A DNA stretch of 64,000 nucleotides from Prinsepia uniflora (GCA_032719365.1 CM064872.1:46422252-46486251), one strand, 5' to 3'. Shown: positions 1 to 11,493, counted from the stretch's first letter. A program made the numbers and translations. Notes: generated from the letters alone by a model not told the origin.

Positions 1-141
1 ATAGGATCACTTTGATAGAGCCCCGTGGATGGTACAAAATTACTTCCCGACTAGCCATTATTGAGAGATGCTAACTTCATAAATTTCACACATTACCAAT
101 GTCACCTACTAAACAGCAAGCCCCATTTTAAGTAGGACCAC
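1..141 (-). pseudogene. LINE reverse transcriptase, distal fragment
   Basis: Read on the minus strand, this short piece gives a broken L1 reverse-transcriptase segment: a hydrophobic KMG-like stretch, then VSISIMASREV, then HPRGSIKV. This corresponds to the region just before the conserved RQGDPLSP block of plant LINEs. It continues the reading from 3140 after the solo LTR and its ACCAC duplication are removed. The frame is interrupted. The fragment leaves the window on the left. Confidence 0.6.
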
Positions 142-3139
142 TGTAACGACCCGTCCCGAATATCGGGATTTAATAATATTTAATTGTGATTTACTAATCT
201 GGGATTAGTTGGGCGATTTCGGACGAATTGTGCAAAATGACCGTTTTGCCCCTGGGCGTGGGCAAAACGTTGACTTTTATTTCGGATGGTCAAATGGACT
301 TTGACCGATGACCGTGACGTAGTTCGGGACGTCACGAGTTCATAGACAGGTGGCACGTTCGATTCCGACGTTCGGGGTAAAAGTTATGATGTGCGGAAGT
401 TCAGGGGCGTTTTTCGTAATTTGGACGAAATAGGGGCAAATGTTGACTTTTTGACCAGGATGTCCGATGGCCGAGGGCCAAGGACCGTTACGTAGGTTTC
501 GTCGATGTGAATCCAACGACAGGTGGCACGCCGAAATCGGAGATTCGACGACGAAGTTATGGGTCACGGAAGTTTGGGTTCGTTATGCACGCATTACGAG
601 GCGAGGACATGTGGCGCTCTCTGATTGGTCTGAGATTCTGAGTGGGACACGTGGACCACTAAACTTAAATATTGGGATCAGATCTGGATTGGTGTGATTT
701 GATTAAATTATAGGATTTAAATAATTAAAAGAATTTCCCACTTATTTTCACCTTTTGATCTGGGCCATCCATCTGATCTCTGTTTTCAATCTCAGCCCTT
801 CATCTATTATGCTGATGCACATCCCCACCGTCCATTTCCTTATTCATCTGATACCTCCCTTCCTCATTTTTCATTCTTCCTCTGCCCGTGAAGAAATCGA
901 ACACACACTCACACCAGCCCATCTCCTTTGTGCGTGGGAGTGAGACCAACTGCTGGTATGGGCGGAAGGACGACGGTGGTGAGCTGGGTGACGGAGGGAG
1001 ACAGCGGAGATGACGGCGGAGGGGAAAACAGAGGGATCCGAAACTCAGGAAATTGGAAGTCGATGGAGACCGGTGTTTGACCGTGCTGGAGGGGTGGAAG
1101 GAGTTTCTGGGATCAAACTGGGCGTTTCGGTGGCCACGGTGGTGACCACGGCGGCGAAGGGAGCCTAAACCCGTGAGTCCGATTCTCGGGTCTAAAATGG
1201 CAGGATGGGGTTTACTGTCTTTCGATCGATCTGGTAACCAGGATGATGACTCAGAGGATGAGACGAGTCTATTGGGACCGTTTTCATCGAGAATGGTGGT
1301 CGGAGCTGAGAGCAGTCGACGGTGGAGTTGGCCGTGAGCTTCTCGATCGGGGAGGTAAGGATCTTGACGTTGTTCCTTGTTTTTGTTTCCACAGAACTCC
1401 TAGTTTAACTCAGACGATCTTGTAGGAGGAAACCCTGTTGAAAATGATCAAGGAACGGCGGAGAACCGATCGGGTTGGCCCGCGGGTCACGGCGACCCGT
1501 TTTACAGTCGTTCGGGTTGAACGACGGTGAACAGTACCCGGCGCGTGGGTTTCACGCGTAGAGAGTTCAACCGGCGTGTGGGGGGCGCGTGTGAGGTAAT
1601 TTTGGGAAACTTCCAACATGACTTTTGTCCTATACAATGTAACGAACATTTTAGCGTTGGTTTCGTGTCGATCGGATCCCGTTTCGTTATTGTTCGGGAT
1701 GTCCGAAGGTTTTAAATCCAGTTTAAAAATACTTAAAAATTCGGGAAAATTACGGGACTTTGATAGAATGTTAATGAAGGGGTTAGTAATCCTCTAATGT
1801 GATTTGTACAGGATTGGGAGTCCCGGTGATAGTGGTGTGGCCCGGGAAGGCCTATGGCACGCGTATCGAGGCGCTCGGTTAAACGGTCTGTGAGTGGACA
1901 TTGGTTTCATAAATTTGATGCATGCATAACTGTTTTATGATTGTTATAATTATGATTAAATGATTTACTTTGGATATCGGTGAATTTAAAATGATTTCAC
2001 GTATTTCGAGGTGAATTACGTATTTGCACGTAAACCGAGGTTTTCTGGATTTGCACCGATTGCCATAAATATGGTTGGATATGATTTCATGAAACGGTTA
2101 CGAACTTAAATAATGTAAAATCGGGCCAGGGGCCCAGTTGAACTATGAAATCGGGCCAGGGGCCCAGTTAACTTGTGAAATCGGGCCAGGGGCCCAGTTG
2201 ATTTCTACATGTGATTGCGGGTCGGGGACCCTAAAATGGAATTGAATAAATGTTTCCTGGTTTACATTTTATATATGTTCACATACTGGAATCTATAAAT
2301 GGTTTTGATGATGTTTCGGTCATGGCACGTTTTACGGTTTTGGGCATGAGACCCGTTTGATGAAATGTAACGATCGGTTCGGATTTTACCTATGTATACC
2401 TATATGTTTTGCATGTGGATATCGATAAAATGTATTTAGTACTGCACTGTATATATCCTTCCATATGATACTGTCCCCTCCGGATGAGGTACCCCGGAGA
2501 GGTCACGGACGTCTAGTACGTCCAGCGTCTATGACGCTAAGCATCGAGGATGCTGTACCCGAACGGGGTTCGGGGATTGAACTCGGAAATTGAGACCCGA
2601 GTGGCACGCGTAGCCTTGTGATTGTGACCTTATTGACGTCAGTGACGTCAGACATCAGGGATGTCGGATTGGAGTGTATAGTGCAGTGGCTAAAATTATG
2701 GTTATGGTTTATATTATATGCCTTATGGTTCATATTACTGGATTGATGAAATAACTCTTGGATTGACTTTTGGAAATTGAAACGATGCTTTGGTTTCCGG
2801 GCTAAGGCCCTAATGGTTATTTCTAAATAAATGTGTGATTATTGGTTTTTGGCGCATGCATATGGTTTTACTGAGGGGCATAAATGTCTTATAAATGTTT
2901 TAAACAGACTTGTTTATTTTCGTCCACTCACAGCTTTTGTTTTCAATGCCCTTCAGGTTGATTCCGGATGCGACAGCAGCAGAGACTTGAGCATCGCACA
3001 CCTCCTCCATCGATCCTTACGCACTCTGGAAGCCCGTTTGGGCAAAGGCAATCGGTTATCCCTTGTCTGACGCCTCTTGTCAGACGGGAGCACGTCACAT
3101 ACCATGGTAATCCCGGGGGGATTGGGATGGGTCGTGTCA
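142..3139 (+). mobile_element. Solo LTR, large gypsy-type family (copy A)
   Basis: The 2998-bp unit begins TGTAACGACCCG and ends GGGTCGTGTCA. It is flanked by the exact duplication ACCAC at 137-141 and 3140-3144. The flanks belong to the LINE reverse transcriptase, so it is an insertion. No PBS, polypurine tract or coding region lies beside it, so it is a solo LTR. Inside are TGTGAGTGGAC (1889-1899) with its inverse GTCCACTCACA (2922-2932), a 31-bp repeat in three copies (2117-2209) and a GTCTGAC/GTCAGAC hairpin (3065-3085). It carries no credible gene. Confidence 0.9.
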
Positions 3140-4025
3140 ACCACCTCTAATAAATCCCATTCAATTCTATCGTAGGCTTTGTTCATGTCAAGTTTCACCC
3201 CATTTCATACTTCTATGTTAACTTTATTAGCTTCAAGGCATGTAATGCCTAATGGGTAATGCGGAGTCTTAGATCTGTCTACCAGAGATGAATGCACTCT
3301 GTTGTTGTGTAATGTCCTTGGATATTATCTTATAAAAATAATCTAAATTGAGATATTGACTCTGGATTTGGTACTTTTAGTACTAAAGCCAGATTGTTGG
3401 AATTGAACTTATGAATCGGAAAATTCTCAGTAAAGAAATTATGAACCAGGGACATCGTTTCAGTCTTTATTGTATCTCAATAACTTTGGTAGAAGATTCC
3501 AGAGAAGCCATCAGGACCCAGCACCTTAAGAGGTCCCATTCAGAATGCAGCTATCCGAACTTCCTCCTGAGTAACATCAGCAATAAGAGTTTCATCCATT
3601 TGGGTAGTGACAATCATAGCAACAAAGCTAAGGATCCCCACCCCCTCTAACCCAAAATCCCACAACCTAGTACTTATAAACACCTCTTTGAAGTGGGAGT
3701 CCACCTTATGTTTAACCTCTATGTCAATCTTGACCCACCTTTCATTTGGCTTCTTGAATTTTGTAATAAGATTTTGACACCTCCTTTGAATTTTAGAGTG
3801 ATGGAAGAAAGCAGTATTGGCATCCCCAGTCGATAACCATTTCACGCTAGATCTTTGGTGCCAGTATTTCACTTCTAAACTCCATAATCTACCAAGTTCA
3901 CCCTTGATAGGTTCCATTTTCTCCAAATTTCCTTCCCAATCCTTTTGAAATGCCTCAAATTCATTTCTTAGGGATTCAATTCTTGAACGGTTATTTGAGA
4001 ATTCGTTCTTACTCCAATCAATCAA
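3140..4025 (-). pseudogene. LINE ORF2, linker and reverse transcriptase start
   Basis: An open minus-strand stretch (4025-3540) contains YWHQRSSVKWLSTGDANTAF, the hallmark plant L1 segment between endonuclease and reverse transcriptase, followed by a FFHHSKIQRR-like tail. Further along, just before the solo LTR, the reading KLDMNKAYDRIEWDLLE is the first reverse-transcriptase block (3198 to about 3145). Frameshifts and stops lie between the two parts, so no full protein can be made. The solo LTR at 142-3139 cuts the domain directly after the first block. Confidence 0.85.
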
Positions 4026-4969
4026 GGTTTTTTTTCATGAAGAGAGCTTGCCACCCCGATTCCATCTATTACTAGCAATCTACCTTTTCTAACTCGTTGT
4101 TATTACCTTCTCACATTTAGCTTCCTTCACCCAATAAGCTTCAAACGTAAAACATTTCTTGCATTTTCATGTATTTGGATCCAAGTAAATTAGTATGGGG
4201 CAATGGGTTGAACCTAGTGCAAGTAGATGAGTTAGAATGCTATATGGACAGTTGGATTTCCAATTGTTGTTAACTAATGCCTTGTCAAGTCTTCCTTGTA
4301 CTAAAACATTCTTAGCTCACACACCCCTCCAACTAAATTGTTATCTCTAGAATCCCAGATTAATTAATCTATATTTATCTATGATCTCCTATAAAAATCT
4401 TCGTCTATTTATTCAATCTGGTCTTCCGCCTAAGTTCTCTTGATCCTGGAGGTACTTATTAAAATCCACCAAACAGACACAAGGGACATCCATGGGAGAT
4501 AAGGTACAACATAGCCAATCCCACATGTTAATTTTGTTTTCTCTACATGGGATACCATAGACCTAGTAGGCTTGAAAGACAAGGTCATAATTTTTCCAAC
4601 AAATTTTGGTATTAACAAAAAATTGAGAGGATATGTAGATAATAACATTCACTTCATCATTCGATAATAAACTTAGACAACAAGCAGACCCAATTGGATC
4701 CACACAACATCAATTGAAAAAATCGACTAAATTTAACTAAACTACTATGCTGCATTTTAGTCTCCATCACGAAAACCATCGAAGGTTTATGCTTTTGGAC
4801 CATCTATTGAAAGCTTTATCTTGTCAAGTAAGCCCCAATCCCTTGATAGTTCTAGCTCATTAGTTTCACTGGCCTGGTAGTTGACGCCAGGTAGCCACCT
4901 ATATTGCCTCTGCTGCCGTGGCTATTTCTTCTCCCACTTTCTTCATCCCATACTCCTTCATGTCCCCCA
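4026..4969 (-). pseudogene. LINE ORF2 endonuclease remnant
   Basis: Minus-strand readings in several frames match the apurinic endonuclease of plant L1 elements. At about 4870-4760 there is a WNYQGIGAYLTR-like start and PSMVFVMETK. At about 4500-4420 there is LVDFNKYLQDQENLGGRPD. At about 4330-4200 there is VLVQGRLDKALVNNNW followed by ALGSTHCPI. The strings sit in the expected order, but stops and frameshifts separate them. The copia insertion at 4970 separates this domain from ORF1. Confidence 0.75.
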
Positions 4970-5525
4970 TATTGGTGATCAGCGATGGAGTTTCTTCTAG
5001 CTTAGGTAACCTTCTTAGATACCAACACAGCACACACTAGCTGAAATGTTTGGACTAGGGTGAATTGCTATGATCACTAGAATTAGATCTTGTTTGTGTT
5101 TTGAATTTCTGGATCGAATTTGTTGATTAATTGGTTTTACAATGATTGAAATAATTCATGCACTCTATGTGTTTGATGAAATGCCAATGAGCAAAACTAG
5201 AGAGAATCTGTTGATAGTTCTTACTATCACCAATCTGTCATGCTTTTTGCATTGAATTCTTGTTCTTATAGTGAATTACAATCAGTTAGGATAGTTTGTT
5301 ACAATCTAACAAACATCCAATTACATAGGGGCACCTCACCATAATCTAGAAGCCTATAACAATTAGCACTACTTGCCCTTCAAGTAATCCACCTCACTCA
5401 CATTCAATTGGCTAGTTCCTAACCACCTAGCATTGCACACGGATCACACTTTTCCTGCTCACACTAAGACACCTCACCATTGTACTTAGTGTATTCAAGT
5501 ATAGTATGTAGCTTAGGTTCTAACA
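4970..5525 (-). repeat. 3' LTR of the copia element
   Basis: On the minus strand the repeat begins TGTTAGAACC at 5525, directly after a purine run (AGAGGGGAG, 5534-5526) that acts as the polypurine tract. It ends near 4970. Most of its 556 bp is recognisable again at 18755-19333, with substitutions and a small duplication in the second copy. The word CCAATA at the outer end is not the usual CA, so that boundary could shift by a few bases. Confidence 0.75.
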
Positions 5526-7320
5526 CTCCCCTCTAAGCTATATACTGACTTGACTCCAAACATCCATCTTAGATAGGTAAACCTACCCATGGCTAGTGCC
5601 TTCGTAAAGACTTCTGCCAGTTGTTCCTCTGTTCTGTAATAGAACAGATCCACTTCACTAGCCTAAATTGCATCCCTTATTAATGAAATCTTTTGTTTAT
5701 ATGTTTAGTCTTCTAGTGGAACACTGGATTTTTAGACATGGCAATTGTAGAGATATTGTCGCATAGGATAGGAGTAGGACTTGTCTGCTCCTCCCCAAAA
5801 TCCTCCAGGACAAATCTGAGCCATTTGGCTTGTTAAGTTGCTTCACTAGCACTCACATATTCTTCTTCTGCTGTAAACAGTGCCACTGTGTGCTATTTCA
5901 CTGAGGCCCATGAAAAAATACCATTACCAAAGGAAAAAGTAGATCCTGAGGTACTTTTCATGTCATCTTGACTTCCAATCCAATCTGAGTCACAGTAACC
6001 TACCAAGGTAGTCTGTCTTCCCTTCACCTACTCTATCCCATAATCGAATGTCCCTTGAACATATATCAACACCCTTTTAGCAGTTCCATAATGTTTCTTA
6101 GAAGGACCGTGCATGTATCTTGACAGTAGGATAGCAACAAATATTATGTCTGCCTTAGTTGTTGTTAAGTAAAGTAAACTTCCAACAATCTGTCTATAGA
6201 TACCTTCATTTGCAGCTTATGATCCATCACTTCTACATAATCTGTCATTTGTTGCAAGTGGTGTACTCAGTGGCTTGTAATCTTTCATTCCAAATTTCTC
6301 TAGCACTCACATATTCAACTTATGATCCATCACTTCTTCATACTAAGTGGTGTACTTCGTTGATCACAATTCCCTATATAAACTATGTCATCCACATAGA
6401 TTGAGACAATCAAGGTTCTTCCATCTTTTTTTGTCTTCATATAGAGAGTTTCCTCACTTGGACTTCTATGATATCCACATCTGATCAAATGAGCATCAAT
6501 CTCTCCATACCAGGATCTAGGAGCTTGGTTCAACCCATAGGGAGCCTTCTTCAATTTATAAGCCTTCCATGCTTCTATCTCAGTCTCAAACCCCTCTGGA
6601 TGTTCAACATAGACCTCCTCATCTAACTTACCAATGAGGAAAGCTGATTTAACATCTAGCTAGTATAGTTTCCAGCTTTTTTGTGCAGCTAGTGCTATAA
6701 AGGTGTCGATGGTGTCAAGTCGAGCTACTAGTGCAAAGGTTTGATTGAAATGTATCCTAGGTTTCTAGGCATAACCTTTTTCTACCAGCCTAGCCTTGTA
6801 CTTCTAGACTGTCCCATCCAAATTAAGCTTGATCTTGTACACCCATTCCACCCCTATGACAGGCTTGTCACTTGGCCTATCCACTAGATCCCAAGTTGTA
6901 TTTTTCTCAATCATGTCAATTTTTTTTTCCATTGCAGTTTTCCATGTTTTCTCCTTTGCAGCCTCTTCATAACTCTCAGGCTCAATGATAGACATGTGAC
7001 ACCTAACATAGATATGACTCAACCTTCTGAGTTTGACAGGTGTAGAACTGGATGTGGTATTCTGACTAGTCTCAGTATCCATAGGCACCATCTGCTGTTG
7101 ATCAGCCATCTGATCTTTATCACTTGATTCCTCAGACCCTATTTCAAAACCTACTAGAGTAGTTACATTCATTTCACTGCTTGATTCCCAATTCCACATT
7201 ACTACCTCGTTGAAAACCACACTCCTTGAAACCATCACCTTCTTGGTTTTCAAGTTATAGACCTTGTAGCCTTTCTCACAAGATCCATACCCAACAAACA
7301 CGCCTTTTATAGAAGACTCA
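5526..7320 (-). pseudogene. copia reverse transcriptase and RNase H remnant
   Basis: Minus-strand fragments give the copia RT in order. First come ESYEEAAKEKTWKTAMEKK and NTTWDLVDRPSDKPVIG (about 6970-6840). Then come APYGLNQAPRSWY (about 6545-6500) and SIYVDDIVYIG (about 6400-6370), which holds the catalytic YVDD. Further on, VGYCDSDWIGS, a TKHINKRFH-like string and RTEEQLAEVFTKAL (about 6010-5590) belong to RNase H and the pol C terminus. Many stops and frameshifts lie between the blocks. The 7301-6804 segment is the longest open part (165 codons). Confidence 0.85.
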
Positions 7321-7888
7321 TCAAGCTTCTATCTTAACTGAGTGGGAATATGAGAATTACATACTGACCCAAACACTCTTAGGTGTTTTACCCTAGGCTT
7401 TCTACCACTGAGCACCTCAAATGGTGTTTTTCCCTCTACAACCTTTGTTGGACACCTGTTAAGTAAGTACACAGCAGTACTCACTGCCTCACCCCCAAAA
7501 TTCATAGGGCATCTTCTTATCATGGAGGATGGACTTGGCCATCTCTACCACAGTCCTATTTTTCTTTTCAGCAACTCCATTTTGCTGAGGAGTGTAGGCT
7601 ATTGTTAGCTATCTCTCTATTCCTTCAGTTTCATAGAACTTCAGAAACTCAGTTGATGTGAATTCACCTCCTCTGTTACTTCTTAACTTCTTAATCTTAT
7701 AACCACTTTGTAATTCCACCATGGCCTTGAATTTCTTGAATATATTGAACACACTTGACTTGTATCCGAAGAAATAGATCTAACACATTCTATGTCAGGA
7801 CCCGACCCTCCTCGGTCAGGGCCCGGCTCATCTAGCACCATATTGTCCGCTTTGGGCCTCGCCTTCACGGTTTTGTTTTCGGGAGCTC

Positions 7889-7953
7889 ATGGTGCAACTT
7901 CCCAGGGGGTCACCCATCATGGAATTGCACCAGTCTCAACTCGCTTAACTTTG
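7889..7953 (-). other. 5S rRNA-like segment in Cassandra LTR (first copy)
   Basis: On the minus strand this runs from AGTTAAGCGAGTTGAG through GGTGCAATTCCATGATGGG to TGACCCCCTGGGAAGTTG. It resembles the 3' half of plant 5S rRNA with its internal pol III box A and box C. It is part of an LTR and not a 5S gene: the 5' half of 5S rRNA is missing. Confidence 0.8.
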
Positions 7954-8280
7954 GGGTTCCAATCCCTCCCAAAGCCACTTGAGCTCCCAAAAGGTCTAGT
8001 GCTAGATAGGTGTGTGCCTACACCTTTAAGGCACACCACCATCCTCTCCCAGACCATTTCCCCTCGCAGGAATGTGGGATTGTTCACCGTTCCCTCCAGG
8101 ACACGAGTCTTACAATCCACCCCCCTTAGGGCCCAGCGTCCTCGCTGGCACACTTCTCAGTCGAGGTCTGGCTCTGATACAAAATTGTCAGGACCCGAAC
8201 CTTCTCGGTCAGGACCCGACTCATCTAGCACCATATTGTCCGCATTGGGCCTCGCCCTCACGGTTTTGTTTTCGGGAGCT

Positions 8281-8345
8281 CATGGTGCAACTTCCTAGGG
8301 GGTCACCCATCATGGAATTGCACCAGCCTCAACTTGCTTAACTTT
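8281..8345 (-). other. 5S rRNA-like segment in Cassandra LTR (second copy)
   Basis: This is the same segment as in the other LTR, with a few substitutions (for example CCCTAGGAAG in place of CCCTGGGAAG, and AGCAAGTT in place of AGCGAGTT). The box C core GATGGGTGACC is unchanged. Confidence 0.8.
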
Positions 8346-9078
8346 GGTGCTCCAATTCCCCCCAAAGCCACTTGAGCTCCCAAAAGTCCTTGTGCTAGAT
8401 ATGTGTGTGCCTGCACCTTTAAGGCACACCACCATCCTCTCCCAAACCATTCCCCTTCGCAGGAATGTGGGATTGTTCATCGTTCCCTCCAGGACACGGG
8501 TCATACATTCTAGATAGATCATCTTTGAATGTTACAAAGTATTTGTTTCCTCTCATTGTCTCTGTCTGCATAGGACCACAAACATCAGTATGGATGAGCT
8601 CCAGTGGACTTGATGCTCTCCATGCTTTCCCTTTATCAAAACTTTCCACATGCTACTTTCCAGTTATGCATCCTTCAGAAACCTCTGTGTGTTATGTCAA
8701 TCTAGGCAACCCCTACACCATGTCCTGTGATTGCAGTGCCATCAAACTAGAGTAGTTTAGATGACCAAACCATCTATGCCAAAGCCAAGTATTACCTTCT
8801 ACTGTGGCTTTCCTTTCCACTATATTGACATGCTCCAAGGAAAGTGAGAAACATTTGTTTCCCAGCATTGGAATTGAAGAAATCTTATGTGTGAAACCTT
8901 TATCTTCATAGATTTCCACCCTTTTATTCCTAAAAGTGAGATGATACCCGTGCTCAATCATTTGGCCAACACTCAGCATATTTGCATCCAAACTAAGGAC
9001 CAGCATCGCTTTATGAATCTGCCTCTTGCCATTTCTAGTGTTGATCTCCAATGTGCCCTTCCCTGTAGCTTGTACCAA

Positions 9079-9480
9079 CTCTCATGTTCCCATTTTCACT
9101 TTTTCTGTCAAGGATCTGTCCACATTGATTAGCAATGACTCATGTGAAGTCTTATGGTTGCTACATGCACTATCAACATACCAATCACCTATCCCTTTAG
9201 TCATAGTGGTAGCATTGCACGCATAGAACATCACTGTATCATTTTCATCTGCATTCCTTGCTAAGTTAACTGCTGGTTTAGGATTAGTCTCACCTTGCTT
9301 TGTAGGACAATCCCTAGCTAAGTGACCTAACTTATTACACTAGAAGCACTTCTTCCCTTTGTACCAGTAGTAACCCCAGTGATGCTTTTCACATCTCTTA
9401 CACTTAGGAATACTGGATTCAAATTTTCCCTCTTCATTATTCTGATCGTTTGGCTTTCTAGAATTAGACACCCAGTTCCT
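9079..9480 (-). pseudogene. copia gag C-terminal part and protease region
   Basis: The minus strand near 9353-9312 reads KKCF, stop, CNKLGHLARDCPTKQ: a CCHC zinc knuckle with a stop inside it. It is preceded by KCKRCEKHHWGYYWYKGKK (about 9400-9350). Downstream (9300-9080) are degraded protease-region sequences with WYVDSACSNHKTS-like spacing. The truncated LTR at about 9481 separates this from the gag N terminus at 11494-11790. Confidence 0.75.
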
Positions 9481-11493
9481 GCGATGACGTCAGCAGGTAC
9501 TGTAGCAGGCGCGTGAAGCCCACGTGCAGCCACTTCAGGCGGCGCGTGAGGGCGCGAGGCAGGGAATTTGGGAAAGTATTCAACACGGGAAATCATCTAT
9601 TCGATGTAACGAACATTTTGGGACTGGTTTCGTGTCAATCGGACACCGTCTCGATATGTTTCGGGGCATCGGAAGGTTTAGGTTCGGTTTTAAAAATAGT
9701 TAAAAATACGGGAAAATTACGGGGCTTTAGTGGGAGGTTAATTAAGTAGTTAGTAACCTTCTATTACGATTTGGACAGGTTTGGGAGTCCCGGTGACGGT
9801 GATCGGCTCGGGGAGCCGTATGGCACGCAAATCGAGGCGGCAGCTCGGACGGTCTGTGAGTGGACCTTGTTTTCTAAATTGGTGCATGCATAAATGTTTA
9901 TTATATGTTTTATTACTTGTTTGATGATGCCATGGGTGCATTTGTATGTGGTTACGTATAAGCACATATTTCGAGGTTTCGGCCTTATACGGTGCTTATA
10001 CGGGTCTATATTTCTTTATTGATTTAAATGATTTGATTTTGGATTTCTAAATGGATAAACTCGGGTATGAGACCCATTTGGTTTTGTCTCGGGCATATGA
10101 CACTATTTACGACCTTCGGGTCTAAATCGTGGTCGCGACGGGTGCTATGTGCACGGCGATCGACGATACGACGCTCGCCTCCGGATTTGGATGTGTTCCT
10201 TCCGGAGAGGTCACGATGCACGATTCGTTGTCGGGCAGCCTGGGGAGGCTCGACTACGGAGTGCTGACGGTTCAGGATAGCGATCGGTGATGAGTGCACC
10301 ATGATCTTGCGATGGTCGCGTCGGTCGATTCGTTCACGGCGACATACCAGGATTGAGGGCGGTCCTGGATGGATGGTTGCACGCATCACTATGATCGGAG
10401 TCGTGACTGACCCTTGGATATCGGGCACGGTGCCCAGTTGAGTCATATGTTCGGGCACGAGACCCCGATGTTTTACACTGATGATTTCGGGTCAGGGACC
10501 CTAGATGGATTTCCAAGTTCATGGCGGTTTATGGGAACCGGCATGAACTCTGGAAAGGTCATTGTGGTTCATGACGGTTTATGGGAACCGGCATGAACCT
10601 TTGTCAGGTCATTCTGGTTCATGACGGTTTATGGGGACCGGCATGAACCCTGGTTATGTTATTACGGTACATGACGGTTTAAGGGAACCGGCATGTTACT
10701 TGCTTATGGATATTATGGATCATGACGGTTCAGGGGAACCGGTCATGAATGTTTATGTTATGTATATATATGTTCGTCTACCTTCCTTTACTTCTATTAT
10801 CTCCTCCGGGGAGGGTCGTTGGCCTGGGTGGACCCCGGAGTAGTCACGGAGCACCGACTGAGTGGAGTCACCCCCAGTTGGGTTCCTTACTCTCAGGAAG
10901 GCTATGGTTACTATTACCTCGGGTAGGGTCAGTGGTCTACGGACATTGACCTTGACTTTGAGATGACTCGGATTGAGACCCGGGTAGCGCGCGCGTAGCT
11001 TTGGATACCGTGACAGGATTGGTTGTGTGACTTATATATATGTATGTGATGGATATATGATATATGATATGTGCTGTGTACAGGTGTGCACAGGATTTGG
11101 GCAGTGGCCCGTATGGTCGTTTTTATTGTGGTCCTTTCGACCTTAGTTTATATCTGCTTTGGGCTTAGTCCCACATATGGTTTGTTTTGGATAAATGGTT
11201 TTCGAATGCATGCATGCTTTTTAGTGGAGGGTACAAATGTCTTCCTTATTAAATGTTTTTATAAACTTTTGTTTTGTCCACTCACAGTTTTTAATGTTTT
11301 GACTGCCCTTCAGGTTGACATCGGATGTGGGCTGTAGCAGAGACCGAGATATCACATGCCTCCTCCGGATCCTGGCGTACTCTGATAGCCCGGGAGGGCA
11401 AAGGACGAAAATATCCCTTGTCTGACACTTCGTGTCAGACGGGAGCAGGGTCATCCCGCACTAATCCCGGGGGGATTGGGATGGGTCCTGTCA
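9481..11493 (+). mobile_element. 5'-truncated large LTR (copy B)
   Basis: The sequence joins the large LTR family at its middle (GATGACGTCAGCAGGTACTG) and runs to the family 3' end GGGTCCTGTCA. It lacks roughly the first 1-1.4 kb. It keeps TGTGAGTGGAC (9855-9865) and GTCCACTCACA (11276-11286), a 50-bp repeat in five copies (about 10516-10752) and a perfect 9-bp hairpin (11420-11440). It sits within the copia gag gene. No target duplication was found, as expected for a truncated copy, and the left boundary is approximate. Confidence 0.8.

Larger units (their letters stand above)
7793..8507 (-). mobile_element. Cassandra-type TRIM retroelement
   Basis: Two 322-bp direct repeats (7793-8114 and 8186-8507) flank a 71-bp interior, and the exact duplication TTCTA lies at 7788-7792 and 8508-8512. 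The interior has no coding capacity. It holds a PBS-like word at 8172-8183 that is close to the complement of initiator tRNA-Met. Each LTR contains, on the minus strand, AGTTAAGC followed by GATGGGTGACCCCCT and GGAAGT, which is the 5S rRNA promoter and core signature that defines Cassandra. It sits in the copia integrase and must have moved with help from another element. Confidence 0.9.
7321..9078 (-). pseudogene. copia integrase remnant, interrupted by a Cassandra TRIM
   Basis: The minus-strand stretch 9078-8713 encodes the gag-pre-integrase region: LSLDANMLSVGQMIEHGYHL and, near its end, LWHRWFGHLN, the histidine part of the zinc site. The integrase core starts at about 8640 with SPLELIHTDVCGPMQTE, which contains the first catalytic Asp, followed by YFVTFKDDLSR. 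It is broken at 8508 by the TRIM and resumes at 7792. The distal part (7523-7329) has NFGGEAVSTAVYLLNRCPTK and GRKPRVKHLRVFGS. Stops between these parts make it non-functional. Confidence 0.85.

Noticed and set aside
7889..7953. A genuine 5S rRNA gene
   Set aside because: Only the 3' half is similar, it lies inside an LTR, and the unit is repeated with the LTR.
7792..8298. 168-codon plus-strand open frame
   Set aside because: It runs antisense through the Cassandra LTRs and includes their 5S-like segment. The peptide is repeated because the LTRs are.
10024..10458. 144-codon minus-strand open frame
   Set aside because: It lies within LTR copy B, is not kept in the other LTR copies, and has no recognisable domain.
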